Positions 20,371 to 33,384 of a stretch of 64,000 nucleotides of DNA are shown piece by piece; positions within the stretch are counted from its first letter, which is position 1; every line of letters begins with the position of its first letter. The notes beneath the pieces were generated by a model. The model did no database searches. It was not told the DNA's origin and saw nothing but the letters and a program-made list of their open reading frames with translations. The stretch covers positions 8,444,145 through 8,508,144 of the forward strand of contig CM048841.1 in the NCBI GenBank assembly GCA_026545765.1, read 5' to 3'. This DNA comes from Plantago major. Lineage: Eukaryota > Streptophyta > Magnoliopsida > Lamiales > Plantaginaceae. The position numbers and the translations under genes are program-made.

Positions 20371-22540
20371 TCTTATAAAAGTACTTGTTCATTTGGAGAG
20401 TCCAAAGAGTCCATCAATTGCCTAGTTTTGTCTCCAGCCCTTTATTCTTCGCGGATCCTCCTCGCGGGTTGATTTTCTGGAATCTGGGTCAGGGTCGAGT
20501 TTTTCATGACCCAGGTTGAGTATAAAAGGCTAGGTTTTCCATTTTTTTTTTACCTTTTTTTCCTTTCATTCCTTTTCCCTTTCAGATCTGATAAAGACGG
20601 TTTCTCTCATCTTTTGGCCGATGAACCCTAATTTTCTCGTTTTCACTCGCGATTGTTAGGTTTGCTTATATATTGTTCGATTTGCAGTGTTTTGAAGTTG
20701 TTTTGATTGGTGTTTATCTGATTTTGAGTGTTTTTCATGTTGTTTTTGCTTTTTTTTATTTGCTTACATGACCGGATCGAGCTCGAATATCGATATTATC
20801 GATGTTGATGGATCTTCCGATGGAATTCATGGACTCTTTCGATGAGTGCATACAAAACACTATGCTGAAGATCGTTGATTAGTCTGCCAATATTGAGATC
20901 TGACTCGATTCACATCACAATCCTGGACGGAGCTCCGATTACGATGAGGTTTGCTTTACCTTTGATTTCGATCAACGATTCATGAAGTTCTATAATAAAA
21001 TTTTATTGTTTATGGAATTGGCCTACGATCAATTATCTGGACTCTGGAGTCTGTATAATTGGAAACGAAAATGTATAATGGTGCGAGACTGCAAGTAGAA
21101 ACCAAAATTGCAAGTATTATTTGTTATCCATGTGAACTTCTAGTTACATTTCTTCATTAGCCACATGTATACTCATTTGATAACTTGACAATATACTGTA
21201 CTGTCGTACTGTATGTTGCTGCCTCTTTTGTTTTTCATGGGATGCTAAGTTGATAATTAGCCACATTCTATTAGGTACAACTGATGTTGCTTATAAATTG
21301 TATAGTTTTTTTTATTTTTTTTATTTTTATAAATAGTCTATATTTTAGTATAAATTGTCTATGTTGTTCGTTATTGCTGGTTTAGTTTCTTGTATAAATT
21401 GTCTATGATGTTCGTTGTTTTTTTTTTTTTTTTTTTTGTTGTGGTTTTTGAGGTTTTGTATTATTGTCTTTTTTTTTTTATGTAATCTACTTTTTTTTTT
21501 TTTTTTTTTTATATGTGGTTGTGTGTATATATATGTTTTTGGTGGGATTTATTGTTTGTTTGATTTCTGAATGTTTTGTGTGAAATTGTCTAGTTTTTAA
21601 CATATATTGTCTACTTTTTAAATGTTTTACAGCTTTTTGGGTGAAATTGTCTAGTTTTTTAACATTATTGTCTAATTTTTATGTAAACACCTTATGTTTT
21701 AGCTTTTAACATATATGGTCTAGATTTTAACAATATTTCTCTAGTTTTTCATGTTATATCTTTCTGTTGTACAGTTGTGTTGAACTGTCTAGTTTTTAGT
21801 ATGTATTGTCTAGCTTTTCATAATAAACTGTATAGTTTTTAATATGCGTTGATTGGACTGGTAATCTTAGTACTTCTGACTGTGGTGTTTTTCTGATGAA
21901 GCATATGGAGCTGATCCAAGGAACTACCTTTCCTTGCAAGGATCTAATGCAAGTATGCACTAGTTTATTATGTTTTTAGATAATTTTTTCTCTAAGTTTG
22001 TAGATAAATTGTGAACTTCTTGCATAATTTTTTTTGAGCTTTTGTTTTGGTTTTGTGTATTAGGTGAATCGTAGGAAATTACTTCGTGTTGAAATTTGCT
22101 CAGATCATATTCTTGCTGACGCAAATGGTTTGAGATCTGATATTTTGACGAAGGTTGCATCATTTAACAAAGAAGATGCGATAAAGCAAATGAAGGAGAA
22201 TGGAAAGTTGAAAAAAGCTAGAAACAAAGAAAGTTGCTGATGAAAAAGTTTATCAAGTTTGAAAAATGATCTACATAATTGTCTAGTTTTGTAACTGAAT
22301 TGTCTAGTTTTGTAAATGAATTGCCTAGTTTTATTACTTGTCCATAAATTTACTTACTCAGTGTAACATAATTGTCTATATTGTCTAGTTTTACATTATA
22401 TTGTCTAGTTTATGAAATGAATTCTCTAGTTTTTACATGATATTAAATTTACATTATATTGTCTAGTTTTTACTTGACCCGTTTTTAATGAATCCGGGTC
22501 AAAAGATCCTATATATAAGGGTCTCTCGCAAAACGTCAAG
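20370..22540 (+). mobile_element. Unnamed element, TGTCTAGTTTT-rich, copy 1
   Basis: It shares beginning, middle and end with 33385-35150: a start resembling CTTATAAAAGTACT...AGAGTCCAAA, a TATA-like box (TATAAAAGG near 20522) followed by a pyrimidine-rich leader, a long T-rich middle in which TGTCTAGTTTT and close variants recur well over a dozen times, and an end (GGGTCTCTCGCAA near 22530). It contains short coding-like scraps: an ATG frame at 20769 (MTGSSSNIDIIDVDGSSDG) and, around 22062-22240, a Lys-rich tail. No transposase is recognisable. A non-autonomous Mutator-like or similar element that carries a promoter is my best guess. The edges are approximate. Confidence 0.55.
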
Positions 22541-23220
22541 TGCTTAGTTGTTATATAGAGTGAGTCTTATAAGAAACCTCCCTTAAAGATACGTAAGAGA
22601 CCAACTTATAAGAATTATAAATTAACCCCAATACAAAAGCTAGCTTCTAAAATTACCCCCACCCAACCAAAAGCTAGCTACTAGGTCTCACACCGGGTCA
22701 TATAAATAGAACTTGAATCAGTTGGAAAATAAGAAACACAACATATACATCGCTAATTCCCAAATCAGAAACCCGAAATTTCTCTCTGCAAATTCACGAT
22801 CATCTCGACTTTGAAGCTTAAAAACATTGGCGAAATCTACAAAATCAAGCTCGAATCTGCTCAAAACAACACCATGAAGGTAAGAAAACAACAATCTCGA
22901 CCTAGTTTTCAATGATTTTTATGTTTATGATATAGATGTTGAAGGTGCAGATTGAATCATATGAAAAATAGTTCAAACAAATGTTGTTTATGTTGCGGTT
23001 ATGTTTTTCATCCATTGATCTGCTTGTGATACAATTTTAATTCAAAATTCAGACCTAGTTTATGTGAAATCTCGTTTTCTAGCTTGAAATCGAATCAGAT
23101 CTGAAAATTGCGAATTTGTTAAAAAAGAATGTTCTATATAATCTGTGTAATATTTTGGCTTTTTGTTGTAATGGTCTTGCTTATATGTAGTATGTTCAAA
23201 AAAACAGAGTACATGAAAAT
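22541..23220 (+). promoter_or_regulatory. Promoter-like stretch with orphan first exon
   Basis: A TATA-like ATATAAATAG at about 22700 is followed 170 bases later by ATGAAG and a strong donor consensus (GTAAGAAA, from 22878). The leader between them is A/C-rich, like plant 5' UTRs. No downstream exon that would follow the donor is recognisable, so this may be the stranded 5' end of a gene or part of an element. The rest of the stretch shows nothing. Confidence 0.35.
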
Positions 23221-23229
23221 ATATGCTCG

Positions 23230-24710
23230 AAAATTAGTGTTTCTACTACGATAACCTATAATTCGCAATCAACTAGCTTATCACCTAATTTATTAATCTT
23301 GATATGATTTGTTTATAAACTAACTGATAAGTTAGCTAGTAGCTGATTATATAAGTGATAAGATAGTTGATTTTAATAAAATTGTTAGTAAATTAATTGG
23401 TTGATTTGTTATATAATATGTAAAAACAAATCAGCTAACTTGTCATTTTATAAGTATACTGCAAAAGATTATCAGATTGGCTAAAGATTATGAGATCGGC
23501 TAGCTTATTAGCTAACAACTATAGCTTGATGGGCTAATTACATATAATACCCCTGTTGTTTTGCCTAATTACAAATTAGTACCCGGTGTTTGAACAATTA
23601 CATTTACACCCATTTTCCATCTCCTGCATTGACTCCGGCTCCTAGGTGGCATCAATTGCTTATGTGGCTGATTACATGTGTCAATTATGGCTTATTTATC
23701 TCTTTTCTTTCTTCTTCTTCTTCTTCTTCTTCTTCTTCTTCTTCCATCTCTTCTTCTTCAACACTTCAACCACCACCTCCACCCAATAACAACCACCACC
23801 TTTTCCGGTCAATAGCTACAACCACCACCGTCACAAGAATTACGGAATAAAAAATATTTAAAAAATCAAAAGAAATTGAGTCGCCATTAGAGACCCATTT
23901 CAAAAGCTTAAAGCTTGAAATGGGTCTCCAATGGAGACAATTAACTCTGATTGGTCAGAAACACATTTCAATCGAGCTTTCAGAGTTTCAAGAGCTCTTG
24001 CGGAGAAAATTCTGACTCCGTTTGGGGGTAAAAGCCCCAAAATGTACAGAATTGTTTGTTTATAGCTCCGTCAGAAATTTCTAAACGAAATCAGTAAATT
24101 AGCTCATGAGAACACTCTGGTTGAGTCATTGGAAGCTCCAATGAGCTTAGTCAGTGGGTCTTTCAAAAGCTTGAAATGGGTCTCCAATGGAGATTGAATT
24201 TACTTTTTTTTTTTTTTTTTGTGAGTTTGAAAAATCTTTGGGTTTCTATATTGAAAATTTGATACTTTTGATGGATTGTGTTGCAATAATCTAGCAAATT
24301 AAATTTTATATTAGGGTTTGTTTTAAAAAATTTTGGGTCAATTTAGTAAAATATAAAACGTAGAGATTAAATTTGTAAAGGGTACAAATTAATTTTTATA
24401 TCAATTACAAACAGACCCAGTCAATATTAATTAATAAAGGCTGAATTAATGAGCTATAAAACAATTACAAATACACCCAGCTGACATGGATGAACACATG
24501 GACAAGGGCGTGTGTCCGGTGAGGTGATATCAGCGCCGACGATGACCAATGGGGCTATGTGTAATTCTTGTTTGGTTTTTGGATGTTGGTGTAATTGTTC
24601 AAACACTAGGGGCATTAATCTGCAAATGAGGCATCTAGGCGTGGTTTATGTAATTTTCTGATAGCTTGATATAGTAGCTTTGGTATGCTAAAGCTAAACA
24701 TAACCTAATA
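23230..24710. repeat. AT-rich dispersed repeat, copy 2 (split by a TIR element)
   Basis: 23230-23530 and 24661-24710 together resemble the repeats at 180-345 and 35812-35990 (phrases such as CAACTAGCTTAT, GCTAGTAGCTGATT and GCTAAACATAACC). The TIR element at 23531-24660 sits inside it. Confidence 0.45.
23531..24660. mobile_element. TIR DNA element with 10-bp target duplication (Mutator-like)
   Basis: The element is flanked by a perfect direct repeat, ATAGCTTGAT (23521-23530 and 24661-24670). Its ends form imperfect inverted repeats of roughly 65 bp: AATTACATA near both tips and TGTTTGAACAATTACA on the inner side. A 9-10 bp duplication points to the Mutator superfamily. The 1.13-kb interior holds a (TTC)n tract (23700-23760), a perfect short palindrome (AGACCCATTTCAA...TTGAAATGGGTCT, 23899-23935) and no transposase. 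It is non-autonomous. Confidence 0.8.
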
Positions 24711-25012
24711 GTCACTTTATGAGGTCAAGTTCTAATCACCTTATCCTAGTCACCTTATGAACTTGTTTTCAAAACATAGCCTAACATATCCATAAAAACC
24801 ACCAAATATCATATAAACTTTATTTTTCATCAAAACATATCAAAGCAGTTAGACTGAAACTCCATTGCCTTTTGATCTGGGGCAAACAGAGGAGACTCCA
24901 TCCCTTTGATGGATCAATCTCTTTAGTCCTTTCTGCATTTTTACATAACATTTATCATATCTATACCTTTCAAACATTTAAAGAAAAGTTGCTCAAAAAT
25001 GTAAATTCCTTA
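24711..25012. other. Intergenic
   Basis: Between two TIR elements. I see no gene or further repeat. Confidence 0.4.
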
Positions 25013-26656
25013 AGTGCCCGTTTGGTTTTGGGGTTTTTTTTGTGTGTGTGTGGGGGGGGGGGGGGGGGGGTTGTCCGAATACCTTCAATAATCCAGTTTG
25101 GTTGCCTTTTTGTCGGCCCAAAAAAATGGATTATTTGGAATAATCCAATTTCTCCAAATTACCAAGCCCTCAAATTTGTACATGAATAATCCAATTTCAA
25201 ATACCTTCTATGAGTAGGTATTTACTTTTGGATTATCTTCTTTCTCATGAAATGTCTAATCTTATACAACTTCCCATCAATTACTAAATATGCCATCCAA
25301 ATCCAAGAACACCAATCGATTCACATCAATACACTTTTTTTTCCTTCCTAATTTCCACCTTTCATTTCTTCTTTTATATTTTCCTAATTTTGCACTCTTT
25401 CTTTTTCATTTTTTCCGTTTCCTGGATTCCACCTTTCTTTTTTTTTTCCCAATGGTTTCCTAGTTTTGCACCCTTTCTTTTTATTTTGTACCCCTGTAAT
25501 ATTTATTTCTCTTTTCTACTCATTTACTCATTAGACCTTTTATACTTTTGTTTTTTGGCGTATCTTATGTATTGACATCAAAATTAATTTTGTTTGTTTA
25601 ATAGTATAACCAACTTTTTTATAAGAATGATTAAACAAAAAAATACTAATAATTAAAAAAATTGGTTAGCGTTGCTAACGAGAATAACGATGATAATTTA
25701 GAGTTGTCGGTTCAAGAACGTTTTTTCTTCATCATTTTTTGAAAAAATATTCTAGCATATTAAATATGTGCAAATTCTGACAGAATATAGGCGGAGTATA
25801 TATGTGTTTTGAATACAAAATATGCATCGTTAATTACATATATGTGATTTTTTTTTACTTTATATATTATAAAAACAACATTTATATAATTAAAAGTTTG
25901 AGTTTTTATTTGTGCCCTACCTGACCTAAAATCATGGCTCAAATCACTTTTTGGCGTTTTACATGCTTTACACTTTTATGTTTAAAATGTAGAAAAATTT
26001 ATGTTTAGATGGGATGATAAACACATGCGATGTCGATTTCAATCGCCAAAAATAATTATTCTACGCATGAGATGAAAAATATGGAATATAAATTTCACTC
26101 ATATGAAATATCGATCTTATAAGAAAACATGTATTTCGTTAAGATAATTATTACACAGATTATAAACAATATCTATAAATTAAATTTTAATGGTCAAGTC
26201 ATATAAACTCAAAATCGATGCCAAAGTTATCAACAATGGCAATGTAACTATGGATGCAATAATTTCAAAGATTTTCGGATAATTTTGTATACGAAATTCA
26301 TATGATCAAAATTCCAGAATTTCCCGATTAAACACGAGAAGATTGTAAAAATTTGCTCCCCTAAAATTATGTTCACATGTAATTTTTCACTAAATCAAAT
26401 TGAAAATCAAACTCGATTTTATACAATAAGTGGGAAAGCATAGAGGTAAATCAGTAATTCCACTTTACTTTATCCTACTGAATAATCCAAAATCAATTCA
26501 GAACCAAACTGGATTTTATTGAAAATAGTTCAATTGTAGAGTCCAACCAAACAAGATTTTTAGGCAAAAACCCCCAAACATAATCCAATTCCTTAAATGG
26601 GCCGAATAATCCAGTTTTGCAAAATGAAATACCCATTTTCAAACCAAACGGGCACT
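25013..26656. mobile_element. TIR element with AGTGCCCGTTTGGTTT ends
   Basis: The left end AGTGCCCGTTTGGTTTTGG and the right end, which complements to AGTGCCCGTTTGGTTTG, form terminal inverted repeats. Inner parts also match loosely (GGATTATTYGG, AATAATCCA). The interior is AT-rich with no recognisable transposase. Near the left end is a (GT)n tract followed by about 21 G (25050-25070). The target duplication is unclear (TTA versus AAA), so the superfamily is not assigned; Harbinger and hAT are both possible. Confidence 0.6.
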
Positions 26657-26832
26657 AAAAGACCAGTCCACAATAGCTTGGAACCATGGCTGTACAGTGT
26701 TCCAGGTTCAATTCAACACCATTTCTTGTGCATACTTTCTACCCATATCTGTACTGACTATTTCTCCCTATCATTTTCGGCTCGACTCAGATGTCGAATC
26801 ACACAGCCCATCAATCAAAACCAGCTTTAGGA

Positions 26833-29800
26833 TTATCTTGGAAAGAAAATACTATGTGACATGTTGGCAACAGAATGATCATCGCCATCCTGGGGACGAG
26901 TCAAGTCACTCTCACTCATGTCGTTCAGTTCCATGGTTTTTTCGTCCATGAAAGGGGGACAGGTCGGTGAAGGGAGGCGTTCTTCTTTCTTTACCAGCAG
27001 TTGCAGTGCCCTAGACATAGATGGTCGCAACGAAGGGATTTCTTGACAGCACAAGAGCCCTACATGAACAGCTCGTAGAATCTCGGACTTGGAGTTCATA
27101 TTTTGGTAATTATTCAGCAGGAGATTTGGATCGATTAGCTCCTCAAATGTTCCTTCTTGGAAATTCTGCCAAGCCTGTAAAGTAATGGACAAAACAAAAC
27201 ATAATGATTGACAAGATAATGTAGAAGCTAGAGGGCAAAAATAGAGGCTAAGATATTTCTGCAAGACAAGAGACGAATGTTTGGTAGTTCCATTAATGGT
27301 GGGCACTACTGTTTGTAGACTCAGGAATGAGAGTCGATTCTACTTAAAAAGATTAGTAGAAGCCAGACTTCCATCACATGTACTTGCAATTTGCACACTT
27401 TTTTCCTTTCAGTGTTGATGTATTTCAAGTTTGCTTCTAAGCAACTATTTTCAAGCAAATAGTTGCTTGATTTCAGCAATTCAGAATACGCACAAGGCAA
27501 CGAGTTATTGCAAACACTCACTAAGCAATGTGCGTGTTGAACCGTGGCAGTGAAGTATCCAATGGTGAAGTAACTTACAATGGTAACCAAGCTGTCTGTG
27601 TATTCAGCACTTTTACTTCTGTTATTCTGCCTCCCTGTAACAATTTCCAGCAAAAGGACACCAAAGCTGTAAACATCTACTTTCTCTGTCAACTGCCCAT
27701 GGGCTAAGTATTCTGGCGCCATATATCCCCTGCAAATTTGCAATTCAGGCCAACACATCAGATCATATCATCTAACATCCTTTAAATACTGTGTTAAATC
27801 TAAAGCCTAGACTTCTGGAGCTTTCAATTTAAATCAAATATTGAAAATACTCACAATGTTCCAGCAATAGCAGTGCTGATATGACTTTTATCTTCTTGAA
27901 AAGACCTTGCCAGCCCAAAATCAGCTATTTTAGCACGGAGCCTTGAGTCCAAGAGAATATTGCTGGCTTTTATGTCTCGGTGAATGATTCGTGCATTCGT
28001 GTTCTCGTGCAAGTACACCAACCCCTCTGCAGTTCCAATAATTATCTCAAATCTTTTCTCCCAGTTCAACGTTTTACCTCTGCTCGAATCTGTCCACAAT
28101 GTGACATTTATTACACAAAATTTCTAATCCCTCGACTTAAATCATGCTTTGACTAATGTGAGAAATATAGTACTTACCGAAGATAAATCGATCCAGACTC
28201 TTGTTCTGTAAGAATTCATAAACCAGCAGACTCTCAGGTCCTGAGCAACTGCATCCCAATAACCGGACTAGATTTTTGTGCTCAACGCTGCTAATTATGT
28301 TAACTTCATTGAAGAAATCTGCAGCTCTATGTTTGTTGTTAAAGAACAGCCTCTTGACTGCTATCTCTCTCCCATCTGGTAAAACTCCCTGCAGTATGGA
28401 ATTGTCAATCAACAATCGTATGTACATATAAAGAGAAAGTACATTTTTAATTCGTCAGAAAAGAACCTTATACACTGTGCCAAATCCACCATGCCCAAGC
28501 TTGTTGGCCTCGTCAAAAGAACCTGTTGCTTTCTCGAGGGTGGTATATTTGAAGTTCAAGCTACTGTCATTAAGGGTTTTCACTAATTTCTGCACGTTAC
28601 CTTTACAAAGATGCAATGTGAGATTTCAGAAGCCCAATCAGTCAAGTAGATATAGCCATATAGGTACATCTGTAGCATTTTCCTATAATATTTTTTACCT
28701 TTTCTCTTCTTCTGGATGGTTTTGTGCTTCCACATATAAACCCCAATAAGGACCATGATGATGAAAACAGCAGCTGCACTAACAGCTGCAACCACAATTA
28801 CTATTACTGTCCCTGCAGAAAGAAAATATTGATCATATAAGTATGCCGACAAGAAGAAAGTAAAAATGTACGACTGCACACTGCCACACTGCAAATTGAA
28901 ATCAAAGAATTCGCAGAAAATGCAGGCGAGTAGTTTACCTCTTGAGCTTCCACGTTGAGGTATAGGATTAAGGAAATCAATATCCGAGTACCGCATGAAG
29001 CAACCAGTGTTCAAAGCTCGACCCTCAGACCACGGGAAGCAATTCGATAGAGATGCAGATGCATTCTCAAGACATGCTCTGCATAAACTAGAATTTAGTG
29101 TCCTCCAGCAGTTTGCCAACACATAGGCTGAAACGTTAGACGTCCCAGACACCGCCACCTGGGCCCGTGCATAGCCATTACTGTTTGGAGCAGCCAAAAC
29201 TGCTTGTGATATAGCCTGTTAATAGTGGCCGGATGTCAAATCAGTGTCAATCAGAGAAGGATCACAGTAGGAGCCAGGGGAAGAAACATACACGAAATGG
29301 GGAAAATATAGTTGAAGTTGCAGCATTTGGTGAAAGAATGTAATATATTATATATCATCTAGAATCCTATGTAAAATGAAAGCAAAATCAAGACAATTGT
29401 GGACACACTAAGAATGTTTTGTTTATACTATAATCCTATTACCTGTCTTGCAGAAACCCGAAATGCTGCATCTCTACGACTCGTGTTCCCACAAATAGCA
29501 TGGTCCTCTGGACCGGTATACTCCTGATAGAAACTGAAATTCTCGGCACGCATAAAACAGCCATCGAGGTAAATCCTCCCCCCATTCACGGGATAGCACT
29601 GAGGCAGAACGGTACGTGCTTCGGCATAGCACAGAACACAATCAAGCAAAGAGAGATCACCATAGCACTGGGCTAAGCCATAATTAGTGTCGAGGCCCGA
29701 GCCTGTTATTGCTATGCCGAAACCCGAAGTTCGCATTTGCGCGCTTATGTTCTCCATTGTGGAGACGAAATTTGGCACGTAAAGGGTGGCATTGTTCTCA

Positions 29801-29922
29801 ATCTGGTGACCACACATGTTCCGAACGATCTGAGATCTCGGAACTGCCACTGATGCATCTGGTGATAGCAGTATTACCAGAACAATGGTGATCACTGAGG
29901 GAAGAGAAATTGCACTGTTCAT
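26833..29922 (-). CDS. Cysteine-rich receptor-like protein kinase, complete
   Basis: Eight exons join in frame with GT/AG sites to give 647 residues: 29922-29443, 29215-28939, 28812-28699, 28600-28467, 28388-28178, 28089-27855, 27729-27579 and 27174-26833. The order is: signal peptide (about 1-26), first DUF26 domain with C-X8-C-X2-C ([13 protein letters not shown]), second DUF26 domain ([13 protein letters not shown]), transmembrane helix near 255-279 and a basic KKRK. The Ser/Thr kinase has GHGGFG, the lysine of IAVKRL near 347, HRDIKASN (Asp near 444), DFG near 462 and APEY. All key residues are present. CRKs are plasma-membrane kinases tied to redox, stress and immune signalling; the ligand is unknown. 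Length is normal for the family. The start is the only Met before a hydrophobic signal. An intron separates the two DUF26 domains, unlike the gene at 45-47.8 kb. It is the parent-like paralogue of the loci at 0.5 and 8-10 kb. Confidence 0.92.
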
Positions 29923-31384
29923 TATGGCTTTGATTTGTTATCACTTGATCAACTCAGTAGCAAGATACAGATATGTGTAACCTAATAGTGTTGAGGCCAA
30001 GAAAAAGCACTTTTAGATGATAAAAAAATTCAAAGCAGGTGAAGCATGAGGCAAGAAAACTAGCAAGCATAAAGATTATCTAAATAGCCAATTCAGTTTC
30101 TAACACTTAAAAACAATTGTAAGAAGTCATACTAACAAAGAAGAAAGAGACATCAAGGTGTGAAAGCCAAATAGTCTAACCAAAATTTGCATATGGAAAC
30201 AAAATTTCTTGTTATAGAAGTCAAAAGGTCAAGCCAGCAATACTTTTTTATACAGCCACATGTACAATAATCACAGGACAATTTCCCTTTTTTGGCTCCC
30301 TTGTTCTATTCTTCTTGGTAAGTGATTACAGGTAAGATTAAGGAGCCTACTTTAGAGTAATCTAAATTACCAATCAAAAAATTGGAGTTTTATACAGCTA
30401 CTTTTAATTCCATTCAGAAATTCATGTAGATGCAAAGCAAATGCTTTACTCAACTTTGCCACTTGTGTTAAACAAATAGAGGTGCTAAAGTGTGCACATG
30501 TAATCAACACCAGACAATGATCAGATACATTGTTATTTAATGGTTCAGTAATCAAACTAGCCAGAAACTCACAAAAGTGTGGAACAATAATGTAAAGATA
30601 TCGATGTTGATTCCGATAGACTTCATGCGTGTTTGCAATTGATTCCGATTATTAAAGAATCGTGGATGTCATTCCAGACAAAACCCAATGTTACTACTAT
30701 ATCATCTATCTGATGTACCAAGTAGCTAAATAAGATCTAAAGCCTTTGTTTACTTAATGGATTGAATTAGAGAATTATCTTCTTTAATCCTCTGATACAA
30801 GCCATAATAGAACAAAGCATAAAAATCTTGCGGACAAAAGCGATATGTATCTGTCTAATGATTAATGGATGCCACCTCAAGAAACAGCCAACCCACATTA
30901 ATTAATTTTCAAGGTGAATATAAAGACCCACCTTACCTACATCCACAATTAGCACAGCAAAGCACCACATGAAGTTCACATCACTACCAAGTGATAGAAT
31001 ATGATATGAGGGTCCACTGTGAAATAAATTTGACGTCTAATCCTAACTTGATTTCTAGAAGGCAACAAATGTTAAATTGTACAAGCAAACACAAAAAATA
31101 TTAATTTTGGAGAAAAAGACATAAGCCTGGAAATATTAATTTGTTTTGCCTGTCATATACTGAAAGAAAGATGGTCCAAAAACGCGAAGGAGAATCAACA
31201 GAACTCAGATGGCCAATACCATTACAATTTACAAGAGCCCAGTTTTTCTTTTCCTTTTAATTAAAAACTAATCTTTTCCTTCCAAATGATAAACCATATC
31301 TTCAGATTATTCTCTTAAAAACTGAAAGTTCATATTGTCAATGTACTTTAAAATGGCAAATTCTGGAATCATGGCAAACATAAA
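29923..31384. other. 5' flank of the complete CRK gene
   Basis: The proximal leader (TTGTTATCACTTGATCAACTCAG, complement sense) is shared with the truncated CRK copy. The remainder is AT-rich intergenic DNA with no recognised gene or TE end. Confidence 0.45.
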
Positions 31385-32225
31385 AATGTCAAAATTTCAA
31401 GATCATACAATATTACAACAACATGCTATTCTATACTGACAATTAAGACATAATTCAAGAACTCAATAAACAGAATATCACCCTGACCCCTTTAGGCCAA
31501 ACCAAACTAAAATCATAATTCTGTGCAAAAACTCAAGATTAACAATAAAAATGACAACTTTCCAAGATTATGATACAAACAACACATTTCTCCATACTGA
31601 CAATTAAGACATAATTCAAGAACTCAGTAAACAAAATATCACCCTGACCCCTTTAGGCCAAACCAAACTAAAATCATAATTCTGTGCAAAAACTCGAGAT
31701 TAACAATAAAAATAACAACTTTCCAAGATTATGAAACAAACAACACATTTCTGCATACTGACAATCGAGACATAATTCAAGAACTCAACAAATGACCCCT
31801 TAAGGCCAAACCAAACTTAAAAACATAATTCTGTGCAAAACCTCAACATAAATCAAGAGAAACCATACAAATGACAACTTTCCAAGATTATGATAAAACC
31901 AACACATTTCTCCATACTGAAACTTGAGACATAATTTCAAGAACTCAGTAAACAGTTGAATCATATAAATCCCATGAAAACCAATCCAGCCGAAATCAAA
32001 ATTCAGTGCTCAAAGCATCAGACACAACATAAATCAAGAGAAACCATAAAAATGACAACTTTCCAAGTTTCATGGTACAACCAACACATTTCTCCATACT
32101 GACAATTGGGACATAATTCAAGAACTCAGTGAACAGTTTGATCATATAAATCCCATAAACAAACGAAATCAAAATTCAGTTCTCAAAGCATCAGACAACA
32201 TAAACCACAAAATTTCAACTTTCTC
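31385..32225. repeat. Decayed tandem array, five units of about 160-180 bp
   Basis: The phrase GACATAATTCAAGAACTCA and its neighbours recur at about 31441, 31602, 31763, 31921 and 32104, giving spacings of 161, 161, 158 and 183 bases. Units share TGACAACTTTCCAAG, CACATTTCTCCATACTGA and AAATCATAATTCTGTGCAAAA-like blocks. The first two complete units are most alike. It is not coding. Confidence 0.85.
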
Positions 32226-32419
32226 ACCTCATTTGAGTACAAGGCCTCTGAAATACAAACTTGTTTTTCTGCCCCAGGTAATTCTTGGACCAAATAAAGA
32301 AAGAAAGAGTGGTTCTGATGAAAAGCAGACGGAAAGTTATAGTCTTTAAAAGTGGTTCATGGACAAAGTAAACGGGGAGAGAGGTGCACAGTGGAGGCAA
32401 GTCAATAAGAAAAGAGTTA

Positions 32420-32660
32420 CTCCCACTCCTCCGTCCTAGTTTCATCTCCCAACATTCCATTTTGATCCTTCCCAACTTCACCTCCTTTAAATGAAAAATC
32501 TATCTCCTACTTTATATACTATATTTTCTACTTTATTCACTATTTATCATATTTTATTTACTATCTTTCTTTTTTTATTACCATCTCTCCTATTTTATTC
32601 AATTTACCCTTAAATTTTGTATCCGAACCTGCGCAAAAGATGAAATCGGGACGTAGGGAG
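32420..32660. mobile_element. Stowaway-type MITE (Tc1/mariner)
   Basis: 241 bp bounded by TA dinucleotides (32418-32419 and 32661-32662). The ends are CTCCC...CCGTCCTAGTTTCATC and the complementary GATGAAATCGGGACGTAGGGAG. This is the standard Stowaway end sequence and TA target duplication. The interior is AT-rich and non-coding. Confidence 0.8.
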
Positions 32661-33384
32661 TACTATTCTGTAAAGTTTACCCAAACAAGGGAATGGAATG
32701 TTAAGAGCGAGCCTTGAGAAGGAGTTTGATTTAGCTTGTGTTTGCAAATGCTTAAAAAGATTTTCGCTTTTCAAAATCAAAAGTTTTTAAGATTTTATAT
32801 TACAACTTCTAAGAATTCTCCTAAAAAAAAGAATCAGTGTAAGCAAGAGAATAAATAGCTTCTATCAGCTTTAAGCAGGTAGTAACTTTTTTTCCAATTA
32901 AAATCAACTAATTAAATTAATTTTTACAAACACTAAAACTTCTGCTTTTATAACTTTAAGTTGCTTTTTATATGACATATCAAACATTAAACTTTTGCTT
33001 AAAATCAATTTTAATCAAATTTTAGTAGAAGCATACAAAAAAACACAAGTAAAAGCATTTGCAAACACACACTTAGTACGGCTCACGCGGGTTGATTTTG
33101 TGAGAAGATATGATCGACTTTTTCAATGTGCGGGTCGTCGTTGTTCACGGTTGATATCACTCACTTTCTCAACTTCAACGGGCTAAACTAAATAATAACT
33201 CACTCTACGGAATTGAAATTTGAGCAAGTATCGATATACACGTTCATCTAGAAACAGACATATGTTGTAAAAAATTTATAGATATTATTAATAAAAAACA
33301 CATATATTTTCAATATTAGTGTTTTTTCATATTACAGAATGACTTATTTATTAACAACATAAACGTTTGATTAATAAAATTACT
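32661..33384. other. Intergenic
   Basis: AT-rich, no gene recognised. A Lys/Leu-rich short ORF near 32995 has no domain. Confidence 0.4.
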
